Of a stretch of DNA of 5,582 bases, positions 1-5,238 are shown piece after piece. This DNA comes from Calditrichota bacterium. Lineage in GTDB: Bacteria > Zhuqueibacterota > Zhuqueibacteria > Residuimicrobiales > Krinioviventaceae. The notes beneath the pieces are model-generated. The model had not been told where the DNA came from. It saw nothing but the letters and a program-made list of their open reading frames with translations, and did no database searches. Numbering within the stretch: position 1 is the stretch's first letter; each line of letters starts with the position of its first letter. A program made the position numbers and the translations under genes. The DNA lies in NCBI GenBank assembly GCA_003818595.1, contig RPQV01000268.1:1-5582 (forward strand). Direction: 5' to 3'.

Positions 1-270
1 GGGGGCCGAGTCTCCGGTCCAGACGCCATTCTCGTCTTTGACCAGATCGTATTTTACGGCGCTGATATCCAGTTGAACCCGCAACGCCTCGGGCGCCGAA
101 ATGCGGGCGCGCACTCGTCCTTCGGAATTCACCTGCGGATATTCCCTGCCCGGCTGATTGGTGGAAGCCGGTTTAAAATCGTCGATTGTCGCCGTCTGAT
201 TCGTCTGGCCGAAACAGAGTCCGCAAACTGACAAACTCACAAGCAAAAGGACTATTGATGTTTGCCTCAT
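1..270 (-). CDS. Secreted CE1-type (putative) esterase, N-terminal part, cut by window edge
   Basis: Ninety codons are visible, from an ATG at 268-270 to the left edge. The start is supported by AAGGAG at 279-284, 8 bases upstream. Residues 1-21 are a signal peptide (hydrophobic SIVLLLVSLSVCGLCFG, then QTNQT), so the product is exported. From about residue 40 (QPGREYPQVNSEGRVRARIS) it reads like the N-terminal E-set/CBM48-like domain that precedes the catalytic domain in the 'esterase family protein' group (enterochelin-esterase/feruloyl- and acetylxylan-esterase-like, CE1). The stretch KYDLVKDENGVWTGDSAP is typical of that domain. The catalytic alpha/beta hydrolase domain lies off the window, so substrate and activity cannot be judged. 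The 55-residue gene upstream ends 26 bases before this start and may share its transcript. The family call comes from recognised sequence style. It is confident for the N-domain and inferred for the enzyme class. Confidence 0.82.
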   Translation of the reverse strand, partial: MRQTSIVLLLVSLSVCGLCFGQTNQTATIDDFKPASTNQPGREYPQVNSEGRVRARISAPEALRVQLDISAVKYDLVKDENGVWTGDSAP

Positions 271-296
271 GTTCAATTCTCCTTAAAAATGATATG

Positions 297-464
297 CTAT
301 TCCGCTTCATTTACATGATTTGCCCATGCTTCACCTTTGGGAGTCCGTCTCCATTGGAAAAAAGAGTCCAAAACTTTGAATTTTCCGGCTTGATACAGTG
401 CGTAATCATCATCGGGGATGACATATCCATCGATGATCAGGTAAAGACAATCCTCGCTTTTCAT
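297..464 (-). CDS. Small hypothetical protein (55 aa)
   Basis: I do not recognise this protein. It starts at the ATG at 462-464 (MKSEDCLYLIIDGYVIP) and ends at TAG 297-299, with an acidic and aromatic composition and a C-terminus of FFQWRRTPKGEAWANH. A GGGAAG element at 470-475 lies 5 bases upstream and a better GGAGGG at 477-482 lies 12 bases upstream, so the start is only moderately supported. The reading frame stays open upstream to about position 740, with a GTG at 600-602 as an alternative start, but that extension is compositionally unlike a normal protein. No signal peptide or membrane segment is visible in the 55-residue form. It sits directly upstream of the secreted esterase and may be co-transcribed with it. 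It could also be the preserved tail of a decayed gene; compare the non-coding stretch next to it. Confidence 0.45.
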   Translation of the reverse strand: MKSEDCLYLIIDGYVIPDDDYALYQAGKFKVLDSFFQWRRTPKGEAWANHVNEAE

Positions 465-753
465 TGTATCTTCCCGCCCTCCACTTTTACTAACGTTTAT
501 AGCGGCCGTTTGTTGCATCCGGTAGAAATCAGGACAAATAGCGCAACGATAATGATCGGGTTCTCCAGATTCTTGGCATCCTTGATTTTGTGCTGGTTTC
601 ACCCTTTTCCATTGAAAGAGCTGTTTAATGCAAAAGAATTCCCGCCGATTGATTACAGAAAGATCTTCCCCGGTGGTTGATCGGAGTGGTGGCTGAGCGA
701 TGCCGTAACCCTGTTGGATGAGAGGAGCCGAAGCCCGGTTTTAATAAACTTTT
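465..753. other. Gene-poor stretch with possible decayed lipoprotein start
   Basis: I see no convincing intact gene here. On the minus strand, one frame stays open from about 740 into the 55-residue gene but lacks a good start. A second minus-strand frame (497-598) reads as a lipoprotein-like leader: hydrophobic NPIIIVALFVLI followed by STGCNK (Cys codon 515-517), ending at TAA 497-499. It has no in-frame ATG, GTG or TTG. An ATG at 575-577 lies one base out of frame, just before its AKNLENP segment. This may be the remains of a broken lipoprotein gene, but the match rests on about 20 hydrophobic residues only. A plus-strand frame crosses the same region (186-680) and looks like an antisense shadow. 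Confidence 0.3.
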
Positions 754-777
754 CACCCTTCGACTTTACTCAGGGTG
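754..777. repeat. Small hairpin-forming dispersed repeat
   Basis: The plus strand reads CACCCT, 12 bases, AGGGTG, giving a 6-bp stem. The inner bases TCGACTTTACTC closely match the short element CCTTCGACTTCGCTCAGG that I recall as widely scattered in environmental bacterial genomes. It lies 3 bases beyond the stop codon of the VOC gene. It could act as an mRNA 3' end, but no T-run follows on the minus strand, so a classical intrinsic terminator is not supported. Only one copy occurs in the window, so repetitiveness is recalled knowledge, not seen here. Confidence 0.55.
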
Positions 778-780
778 CGG

Positions 781-1119
781 CTAATTGACCTTTTCGCACA
801 GTCTGGGCTCCGAGAACTCGAGAAACTCCACGGGTGCTCCATCACAAATTACAAACGCCACGATCACACCTTTAGAGGGGCTGTTCGGTTCGATGAGTAT
901 CTCGTGCCCCTCCAGAGCCGCGGCGAGATCATCCACTTCGAAGGCAATGTGAGGAACCGTCTTGACCAGGTCCGGCAGCGGGCAATTGGCTTCGTAGCGC
1001 ATCCATTGAATGCCGAACGGGTTGCTCTTGTGATCCGTGCAGTAAGCCTTGTACTCTTGCAGATACTCCTCCCCCGGCTTGGGTGTCGTTGTGGGGATTC
1101 CCAGGTGATGGTATTTCAC
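781..1119 (-). CDS. VOC-superfamily (glyoxalase/dioxygenase-fold) protein
   Basis: This gene encodes 112 residues from a GTG start at 1117-1119. A TTG at 1144-1146 is in frame, but GTG is preferred because AAAGG (1128-1132) lies 8 bases upstream and because the family begins (M/V)KYHHLGIPT. Vicinal-oxygen-chelate features are the N-terminal HHLGI strand, the second-half strand KTVPHIAFEVDDL (His57) and the C-terminal GAPVEFLEF (Glu101). These histidine and glutamate positions are where VOC enzymes bind a divalent metal. The length fits a single pair of beta-alpha-beta-beta-beta modules. The protein should be cytoplasmic, with no signal peptide. Its closest look-alikes are uncharacterised VOC proteins, so the substrate is unknown. 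It follows pirin by 36 bases on the same strand and is probably the second gene of that transcript. Confidence 0.82.
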   Translation of the reverse strand: MKYHHLGIPTTTPKPGEEYLQEYKAYCTDHKSNPFGIQWMRYEANCPLPDLVKTVPHIAFEVDDLAAALEGHEILIEPNSPSKGVIVAFVICDGAPVEFLEFSEPRLCEKVN

Positions 1120-1155
1120 TGGCCTTACCTTTCTTTTTTCATGCAAAGACCCCCT

Positions 1156-2172
1156 TCAGCGCACCTCTTCGCGTCCATCCGCATAACGCGCGAATCGTCC
1201 TTTGTTTCGATCGTGAACGTTATCAGGTCTCGGCCAAGGCCAGCCGCCGAATTGCGTGCGTCGATAATCGTAAAAGGCCTGATGGATTTCCGCTGCGCTG
1301 TTCATCACAAAGGGGCCGTGCTGAACCACGGGTTCATTGATCGGTTGACCCTGAAGCAACAGCAGGGAGGCATCCTGGCCGCCGTTTTTGATGATCACCG
1401 GGTAATCAGACAGCAACTCCAGAGAATAATAGGGCGCGATGCTGATGCCGGCGACGGCAAGTTCCGCGCCCTGATAAAAGTAAAGGGTGCGGTTCACTTC
1501 GGGTGACGCCGGAGGAATGCTCCATTGAGCATCGGCATCCATTTTGATCAGCCAAATGCCGACCTCGTTCTCCGGATCAGCAGCCCAGGAGTCAGGCGCG
1601 GGCTTGGGAGCGACCACCTCACCGATTTTTCCGGCGATGACCGTTGTTTCGACACGTTTCCCTTGGTTATCTATTTCAACGTAAACCGGAATATCTTCTG
1701 ACCACAGCATGGCATAATGCGGTCGGGCAAATTTGCTTTTTTGCGGCAGATTTAGCCAGATTTGAAACAACTCCGCCGGATTATCGGCATGGGAATTGAG
1801 CAGGGGGAACATCTCCGCATGCTGCAATCCGGCGCCGGCCGTCATCCATTGCACATCGCCTTCGCCATATCGCCCCGCAGCGCCGTGCGAATCGGAATGA
1901 TCGACGAATCCCTTCAACACCACGGTCACGGTTTCGAAGCCGCGATGGGGATGGGCGGGAAACCCGGGGATCGATTCTCCGTGATACATTCGCCAGCCAT
2001 CCTTGGTGGTGAAATCCTGGCCCAGATTTCGTCCCGCCAACGAAGCGGCGGGTCCCAACTGATCATTCCCCTTGGGATAATGATCGAGATGATGCACGCA
2101 AAACAAAAAGGGATCACTGGTCTCCCAAGTGAATCCCAGAGGCCTGATGTTGCTGATCAGTTTGTTATACAT
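1156..2172 (-). CDS. Pirin family protein (bicupin)
   Basis: A full-length pirin of 338 residues starts at the ATG at 2170-2172, with AGAGG about 10 bases upstream. The pirin signatures are all present: PFLFCVHHLDHYP near residue 22, GPAASLAGRNLGQDF at 40-54, and the N-terminal cupin metal site HPHRGFETV (His74, His76) with GLQHAEMFP (His118, Glu120). This is the His-x-His plus His-x-Glu set that binds iron in known pirins. The C-terminal cupin follows (about 200-300). Pirins are cytoplasmic; some bacterial and human members have quercetinase activity and others act through protein partners, so the role here is open. The C-terminal 40 residues (DYRRTQFGGWPWPRPDNVHDR) match the usual family end. 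The start overlaps by 8 bases the tail of a decayed DNA methyltransferase, and the ribosome-binding site lies inside that tail. The VOC gene follows in the same direction. Confidence 0.95.
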   Translation of the reverse strand: MYNKLISNIRPLGFTWETSDPFLFCVHHLDHYPKGNDQLGPAASLAGRNLGQDFTTKDGWRMYHGESIPGFPAHPHRGFETVTVVLKGFVDHSDSHGAAGRYGEGDVQWMTAGAGLQHAEMFPLLNSHADNPAELFQIWLNLPQKSKFARPHYAMLWSEDIPVYVEIDNQGKRVETTVIAGKIGEVVAPKPAPDSWAADPENEVGIWLIKMDADAQWSIPPASPEVNRTLYFYQGAELAVAGISIAPYYSLELLSDYPVIIKNGGQDASLLLLQGQPINEPVVQHGPFVMNSAAEIHQAFYDYRRTQFGGWPWPRPDNVHDRNKGRFARYADGREEVR

Positions 2173-2287
2173 GACAAGTTAACCTCTCTTTTAAAAGGTT
2201 GCTAGTTTCTGCTTTCAGAAATTGAGCCACTATGCGGCAATAATCCGGATCGATTTCGACGCCAATACTGTTGCGGCCTGTTCTGCC
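2165..2287 (-). pseudogene. C-terminal remnant of a DNA methyltransferase
   Basis: In one minus-strand frame, ending at TAA 2165-2167, the sequence reads TGRNSIGVEIDPDYCRIVAQ then FLKAETSNLLKERLTCHV. GRNSIGVEIDPDYC is the characteristic motif I end (G-x-E-x-D-P-x-Y) of N4/N6 amino-methyltransferases of the class whose AdoMet site lies near the C-terminus (beta class), followed by the short helix that normally ends such proteins. The catalytic (D/N/S)PP(Y/F) motif and everything N-terminal are missing. Upstream in this frame there is no start and the sequence stops looking like protein. The frame joins, within a few bases, to the start of a different gene fragment. The last 8 bases overlap the pirin start, which suggests the intact gene once lay directly before pirin. 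Not functional as a methyltransferase. Confidence 0.68.
2206..2221. repeat. Perfect inverted repeat upstream of pirin
   Basis: TTTCTG (2206-2211) and CAGAAA (2216-2221) form a 6-bp stem around a 4-base loop, about 35 bases before the pirin start. A second, weaker pair, AACCT (2181-2185) and AGGTT (2196-2200), spans the pirin ribosome-binding site. Both lie inside the methyltransferase remnant, so they may simply be old coding sequence. An effect on pirin translation is possible but not shown. Confidence 0.3.
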
Positions 2288-2391
2288 TGCCGATCTCTCT
2301 GCCCCTGGCGCGTCTTCCAATAATGAGCAACCGCCCAAGAGATTCGTTCGGTTATATCCCGACTGCTTTGATGGATTTCACAAGTCTTCAT
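2286..2391 (-). pseudogene. N-terminal remnant, possibly a PaeR7I/XhoI-like restriction endonuclease
   Basis: Starting at the ATG at 2389-2391, about 38 codons read MKTCEIHQSSRDITERISWA then VAHYWKTRQGQRDRQAEQ. The segment with AVxHYWKTRxxQxxxQ resembles the start of PaeR7I/XhoI-type type II endonucleases, which begin with a short helix ending in (F/Y)W-x-(T/N)R-xxQ and then a conserved G-rich AVTGG segment. That segment and the remaining roughly 200 residues are absent. The frame instead runs into the methyltransferase remnant out of frame and stops at TAG 2230-2232. The fragment is short, so the endonuclease identity is a recognition-based guess. Its company with a methyltransferase tail is the main support. 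An upstream TTG (2449-2451) extends the frame but overlaps promoter-like AT-rich sequence. Confidence 0.42.
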
Positions 2392-2422
2392 TAACCAACT
2401 TTCGTTTGCTAAAAACTTTATA

Positions 2423-2451
2423 AATATAACATTACTCCCCATCGAACACAA
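2423..2451 (-). promoter_or_regulatory. Possible promoter ahead of the R-M remnant and pirin
   Basis: On the minus strand TTGTGT (2446-2451) is followed after 17 bases by TATATT (2423-2428). The -10 matches the sigma-70 consensus at 5 of 6 bases and the -35 at 3 of 6. It lies in a locally AT-rich stretch, about 30 bases before the first ATG of the remnant and 250 bases before pirin, and could now serve the pirin-VOC pair. Promoters in this group of bacteria often differ from the sigma-70 consensus, so the call is weak. Confidence 0.3.
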
Positions 2452-2466
2452 GCAGTAAAATCCCCC

Positions 2467-2505
2467 TCACTTATCACCTCATCACCTCCTCACCTCCTCA
2501 CCTCT
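2467..2505. repeat. Octamer tandem repeat, (GAGGTGAG)-type on the minus strand
   Basis: Four consecutive 8-base units, TCACCTCA, TCACCTCC, TCACCTCC and TCACCTCT (2474-2505), are preceded by a degenerate 7-base unit TCACTTA (2467-2473). The stop codon (2490-2492) of the hydrolase and its last codons (EEVRR) are made from repeat units. Because 8 is not a multiple of 3, gain or loss of one unit would change the reading frame and the C-terminus. Confidence 0.85.
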
Positions 2506-4361
2506 TCCCCAATAAACCCCAACCCCCTCAAAAACCCCTCCGCCCTCTCATTCGCCCGGCTTTGAATCGCCGGATCAGGTTTTGGCCAACCCTGATCGCC
2601 CAGAGCTGTTGGTGTGAAAAGATGGCCGACTCCATCATAGATATTCATTTCACAGGCGTTGCCTGCTGCGATCATTTTGTCATAGAGCCGCTGCACATCC
2701 CGAAGAGGCGTGACGGTATCATCGCGGCCCTGGAGGATGAGCGTGGGCGGCAATCCGGCGGCCACATGATCCACCGGCGAAAACTGAAGCGGATCGATAT
2801 CGGCGCCGTTGAGCAGCTCGGTGAACCAGCCTCGGGTATCGGTTCCGGGCGAGGTCAGCAATAGGGCATTAGGAACGGTGTCTATGTTCTGGAGCGGAAG
2901 TTCTGCCGGGAATATGGCGAGCGTCAGGCACAGTTGTCCGCCGACCGACCAGCCCGATGCGGCGATGAGGTTGCTCATGATTCCCAGAGAATCACTATTC
3001 GCCCGCAGCCACAGCATCAGGTCCTGCGCATCCTCAATCGCCGCGATCGGGGTGATGTCCCGGTAATTCGACAGCCGATAGTGCGCAGCGATGGCGATCA
3101 TGCCCAGGTCGGCGTAATGCCGGCCCGACTGAAAAGCCCAGGACGGATTCCCCAGCACAAATCCGCCGCCATGGAAGATCACCATCGTCGCTCTTTTCTC
3201 CCCGGCGCGATAGTCGTCCGGATAAAAGAGATGGGCCTGCAGGCTGAATCCATTGATGGATTTATAGGTCTTGACGACGTGATCCTTCTCCGCCTCGCGG
3301 CAGGAATCGTAGAGATCATGGATGCGCGAGCGATAGAGATCCGTTTGGCAGATCGACAGGAATTCACGGATATACTTTTCGCTGTTCACCAGCCAGGTGT
3401 TCTGCACATGTTCATTTAAATATTCCGATAACCAATAATCCACTAATTCCTGATTTTTAAACAGGCGCGGAACCAGCGGGAACAGCGCGTCCATTTTCTT
3501 GAGATTGTAATGTTTCTGTTCTCCGCTTTGCGCGACGGCGATTTCAGCATAGTGATCAATCCAGGCTTTGCAGAACTTGTTATAGCTTGGCCGGTGAATT
3601 AATTCGGGGTCATCAATAGCGGCAATGGTCACAACCTGTAAAGCCGCCGGGCTCAATTCCACACGATCGTTGGTATAGCGAAAATGGTTTTGGGGGTAAA
3701 GCAGGATGAGTTCGTTCAAGCCGAATTCGACCTCGGCGCGATATAGTTTGATAAAGTGTGCTGAAACATCCTCTTCTGCCTCCTGAAACGAAAAGAGCGC
3801 GTTCAAAAACAGGCCTTTCAGCGAATCGATCACGGCGATGTATTGCACCTCGTTCCGGCAATGAAGGGATATCCACTGCTGATTGAGAAAATCGTTGATT
3901 TCCCGATTAAGGGCGGCTTCTTTTTGTAAATATTCGTTGATCGGCTGCAGGTCGCCCTGGTAATGAAGGGTCGCAAGGTCGCCGGCAGTCAACGACAAGG
4001 CGACCGTTTTCCCCGGCTCCAGGTAGAGCGTCCATTGCAGGTCATGGTGACGCAGATCAATAAAGTCACCTCTTGGGAGATCAGCGCTGAATGAAAATTC
4101 CCCGCTTGCTGAGAGAGGAATGGTGCGCTCATTGATTTGAATCGATGATGCAGTTGCCGAGATGATGCGGCCAATGATGCGCGCTTGGTTTTTCGATTCA
4201 GGGGTTGCTGCTGATGATGATTCATCGAATCCCGAACCGCTGTTTGCCGCGACCTCGGGGTCTGTCGGAGGATGTGAATCAACGATGACAGGAAAAAACA
4301 AAAACAGAGCAGTGAACAGGGTTTTCAACTCTGCAAACTGCTTGCGCGTACATTTTTTCAT
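2490..4361 (-). CDS. Secreted alpha/beta hydrolase (esterase-type) with TlpA-like N-terminal half
   Basis: The product is 623 residues from the ATG at 4359-4361. This start is preferred over a TTG at 4415 and an ATG at 4367 because AGGTGA (4369-4374) is 7 bases upstream and the protein then begins MKKCTRKQF with a signal peptide (residues 1-29, LFTALFLFFPVIVDS). Residues 32-59 are a low-complexity linker. Residues 60-145 (RIIGRIISAT, LYLEPGKTVAL, YQGDLQPINEYL) and the helical region to about 355 (ELILLYPQNHFRYTN) resemble the N-terminal region of Bacteroidota DUF4369/TlpA-type proteins, where a thioredoxin domain normally follows. Here an esterase-type hydrolase follows instead: HGGGF oxyanion motif at 397-401, nucleophile GWSVGG (Ser472), acid QGRDDTVTP (Asp548), base GVGHLF (His580). 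The triad looks complete. Substrate is unknown; the periplasm or cell surface is expected. It follows the membrane protein by 123 bases. Confidence 0.9.
   Translation of the reverse strand: MKKCTRKQFAELKTLFTALFLFFPVIVDSHPPTDPEVAANSGSGFDESSSAATPESKNQARIIGRIISATASSIQINERTIPLSASGEFSFSADLPRGDFIDLRHHDLQWTLYLEPGKTVALSLTAGDLATLHYQGDLQPINEYLQKEAALNREINDFLNQQWISLHCRNEVQYIAVIDSLKGLFLNALFSFQEAEEDVSAHFIKLYRAEVEFGLNELILLYPQNHFRYTNDRVELSPAALQVVTIAAIDDPELIHRPSYNKFCKAWIDHYAEIAVAQSGEQKHYNLKKMDALFPLVPRLFKNQELVDYWLSEYLNEHVQNTWLVNSEKYIREFLSICQTDLYRSRIHDLYDSCREAEKDHVVKTYKSINGFSLQAHLFYPDDYRAGEKRATMVIFHGGGFVLGNPSWAFQSGRHYADLGMIAIAAHYRLSNYRDITPIAAIEDAQDLMLWLRANSDSLGIMSNLIAASGWSVGGQLCLTLAIFPAELPLQNIDTVPNALLLTSPGTDTRGWFTELLNGADIDPLQFSPVDHVAAGLPPTLILQGRDDTVTPLRDVQRLYDKMIAAGNACEMNIYDGVGHLFTPTALGDQGWPKPDPAIQSRANERAEGFLRGLGFIGEEVRR
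2507..2538 (-). other. G-quadruplex-type sequence at the hydrolase 3' end
   Basis: On the coding strand four runs of at least four G occur with loops of 7, 2 and 6 bases (G4-N7-G5-N2-G4-N6-G4), satisfying the usual G3+N1-7 rule. It encodes the GLGFIG segment and lies about 15 bases before the stop codon. Because it is on the mRNA strand, an RNA quadruplex at the end of the coding region is possible; folding is inferred only. Confidence 0.6.
4204..4269. repeat. 66-bp direct repeat, copy 1 (inside hydrolase coding sequence)
   Basis: This segment aligns without gaps to 4406-4471 at 51 of 66 positions (77%), including a 26-base block at 4244-4269 with one mismatch. On the coding strand it supplies the linker just after the signal peptide (PTDPEVAANSGSGFD and following ESSSAAT), so an apparently non-coding element contributes residues of the hydrolase. 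Confidence 0.85.
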
Positions 4362-4405
4362 CAGCATATCACCTATAATAATGTTGATCGATTCCCGATA
4401 TCGGA

Positions 4406-4471
4406 GTTGCTGCAAATCATCATCCGTCGAGTCATGCGCCGCCTCTTGCCGCGACCCCGGGGTCTGTCGGA
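4406..4471. repeat. 66-bp direct repeat, copy 2 (hydrolase leader)
   Basis: This is the partner of 4204-4269, lying 202 bases away between the membrane-protein stop and the hydrolase start. It contains the perfect 12-base palindrome GACCCCGGGGTC (4453-4464), which carries one change in copy 1. In the frame matching copy 1 this copy has stop codons, so it is non-coding in that frame. A separate 10-base palindrome CCGATATCGG lies next to it at 4395-4404. Confidence 0.85.
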
Positions 4472-4484
4472 TAGTATGGAAAAC

Positions 4485-4970
4485 CTATGATAAAAGTGCC
4501 TTGATCAGTCCGACCAAAGCCGTAATCAGCGAAATAATCGAAATCCACAGTTTGATTCGATCATTGGGATCAACCGTTTGCCGAGCCGCCTGAACGTCCC
4601 TTGTGCCCAAATGATCGATGACCAGAGCGAGCGGCATACAGATGAGAAAAGCGCCAAAATCATGAACATACCAAGAGGGGTAGGGATTGCCCGCAAATAT
4701 CATCCAGCTCACATCATAGATCAGCCGAAAGACAGGATAAACCACCCAATACTTGCCGATGGAGTTCCCTCGGCGCTCCAAATAGAGCAGCACGGCAACC
4801 AGCAAAAAGCCGATCCACAGGCTCCAGCGACGGAGTGAAAAAACAGTCTGCTCCAGAAAAAATCCGGGTGATCCATCTTGTATTCCAGTGCCCCACATTG
4901 TGCTGACGCTGTTGAAAACCAACAACACCAGAAGCACCAGTAAAAGTGTGATCCAGGATGAAGGTTTCAT
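4485..4970 (-). CDS. Small integral membrane protein, five predicted helices
   Basis: I do not recognise the family. The product is 161 residues from the ATG at 4968-4970. GGAG (4977-4980) ends 6 bases upstream, whereas the alternative ATG at 4974-4976 abuts the ribosome-binding site directly and is unlikely. Hydrophobic segments lie near residues 6-21, 50-64, 74-92, 104-119 and 141-160, separated by short charged loops (LERRGNS; a longer RDVQAARQTVDPNDR before the last helix). The loop NPYPSWYVHDFGAF between helices 3 and 4 is rich in aromatics. There are no enzyme motifs and no cleavable signal is needed. It is inner-membrane by prediction. It lies upstream of the secreted hydrolase on the same strand with a 123-base gap that holds a repeat copy, so shared transcription is possible but uncertain. 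Confidence 0.8.
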   Translation of the reverse strand: MKPSSWITLLLVLLVLLVFNSVSTMWGTGIQDGSPGFFLEQTVFSLRRWSLWIGFLLVAVLLYLERRGNSIGKYWVVYPVFRLIYDVSWMIFAGNPYPSWYVHDFGAFLICMPLALVIDHLGTRDVQAARQTVDPNDRIKLWISIISLITALVGLIKALLS

Positions 4971-5047
4971 GATCATCTCCTCTTTGATTTCCCTCGTTTT
5001 AAACCTGTGTGTTGGCTCAAATAATTACTTGCAGCGTCCACTTGGAA

Positions 5048-5076
5048 ACGATAACATCGACATGCAATCAAGTCAA
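5048..5076 (-). promoter_or_regulatory. Possible promoter of the membrane-protein gene
   Basis: On the minus strand TTGACT (5071-5076) is followed after exactly 17 bases by TATCGT (5048-5053). The -35 matches the sigma-70 consensus at 5 of 6 bases and the -10 at 4 of 6. It sits about 80 bases before the membrane-protein start and just downstream of the channel remnant. The call is weak because this group often uses other promoter forms. Confidence 0.3.
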
Positions 5077-5084
5077 ATCAGGGG

Positions 5085-5238
5085 CTACTCTTCAGCAACC
5101 GGTATTGTCCCCCGCATTGCCCTTTCGATGCGCGAATCAGGGATGATCCACATGACGGCAACAGCAAAATAAATCGCCAACGAGCCGAATGGTTGCCAAA
5201 ACGCCATCGCTGAACGCTTCAATTCGATTTTTCTGCAT
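5085..5238 (-). pseudogene. Internally deleted TMEM175/DUF1211-family channel remnant
   Basis: From the ATG at 5236-5238 the first 15 codons read MQKNRIEAFSDGVLA, the diagnostic TMEM175/DUF1211 N-terminus (R-x-E-AFSDG-V-x-A, in which the FSD motif defines the first helix). The frame then becomes nonsense (TIRLVGDLFCCC) and stops. One frame over, starting at the same place (5201), the sequence reads FWQPFGSLAIYFAVAVMWII then PDSRIERAMRGTIPVAEE to TAG 5085-5087. This is a good match to the family's last helix and WLIPDRRIE-type ending. Family members are around 200 residues, so about 140-150 codons are gone, with the two ends joined across TTTTGGCA. Intact members are potassium-type channels of the cytoplasmic membrane; this one cannot form a channel. 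Only the extent of the loss is inferred; both end motifs are visible. Confidence 0.78.

Noticed and set aside
186..680. 164-codon open frame on the plus strand
   Set aside because: It runs antisense to the esterase signal peptide and its ribosome-binding site and across gene-poor sequence. It has no recognisable domain or plausible start signal, and its hydrophobic runs mirror the opposite strand.
754..777. Rho-independent terminator after the VOC gene
   Set aside because: The stem is only 6 bp and the minus strand continues with A-rich sequence rather than a T-run. Kept as a dispersed hairpin repeat instead.
1117..1146. TTG start for the VOC gene at 1144-1146
   Set aside because: The extra residues (HEKRKVRP) are not typical of the family, and the GTG at 1117-1119 has a well-placed AAAGG.
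775..1506. 243-codon open frame on the plus strand
   Set aside because: It lies antisense to the VOC and pirin genes, both strongly supported by family motifs; the composition is that of an antisense shadow.
2474..2505. CRISPR array
   Set aside because: Units are 8 bases with no spacers; this is a simple tandem repeat.
4359..4487. Read-through fusion of the membrane protein into the hydrolase
   Set aside because: After the TAG at 4485-4487 the same frame stays open for 41 codons up to the hydrolase ATG, but the hydrolase has its own ribosome-binding site and signal peptide, and no read-through signal is apparent. Probably chance.
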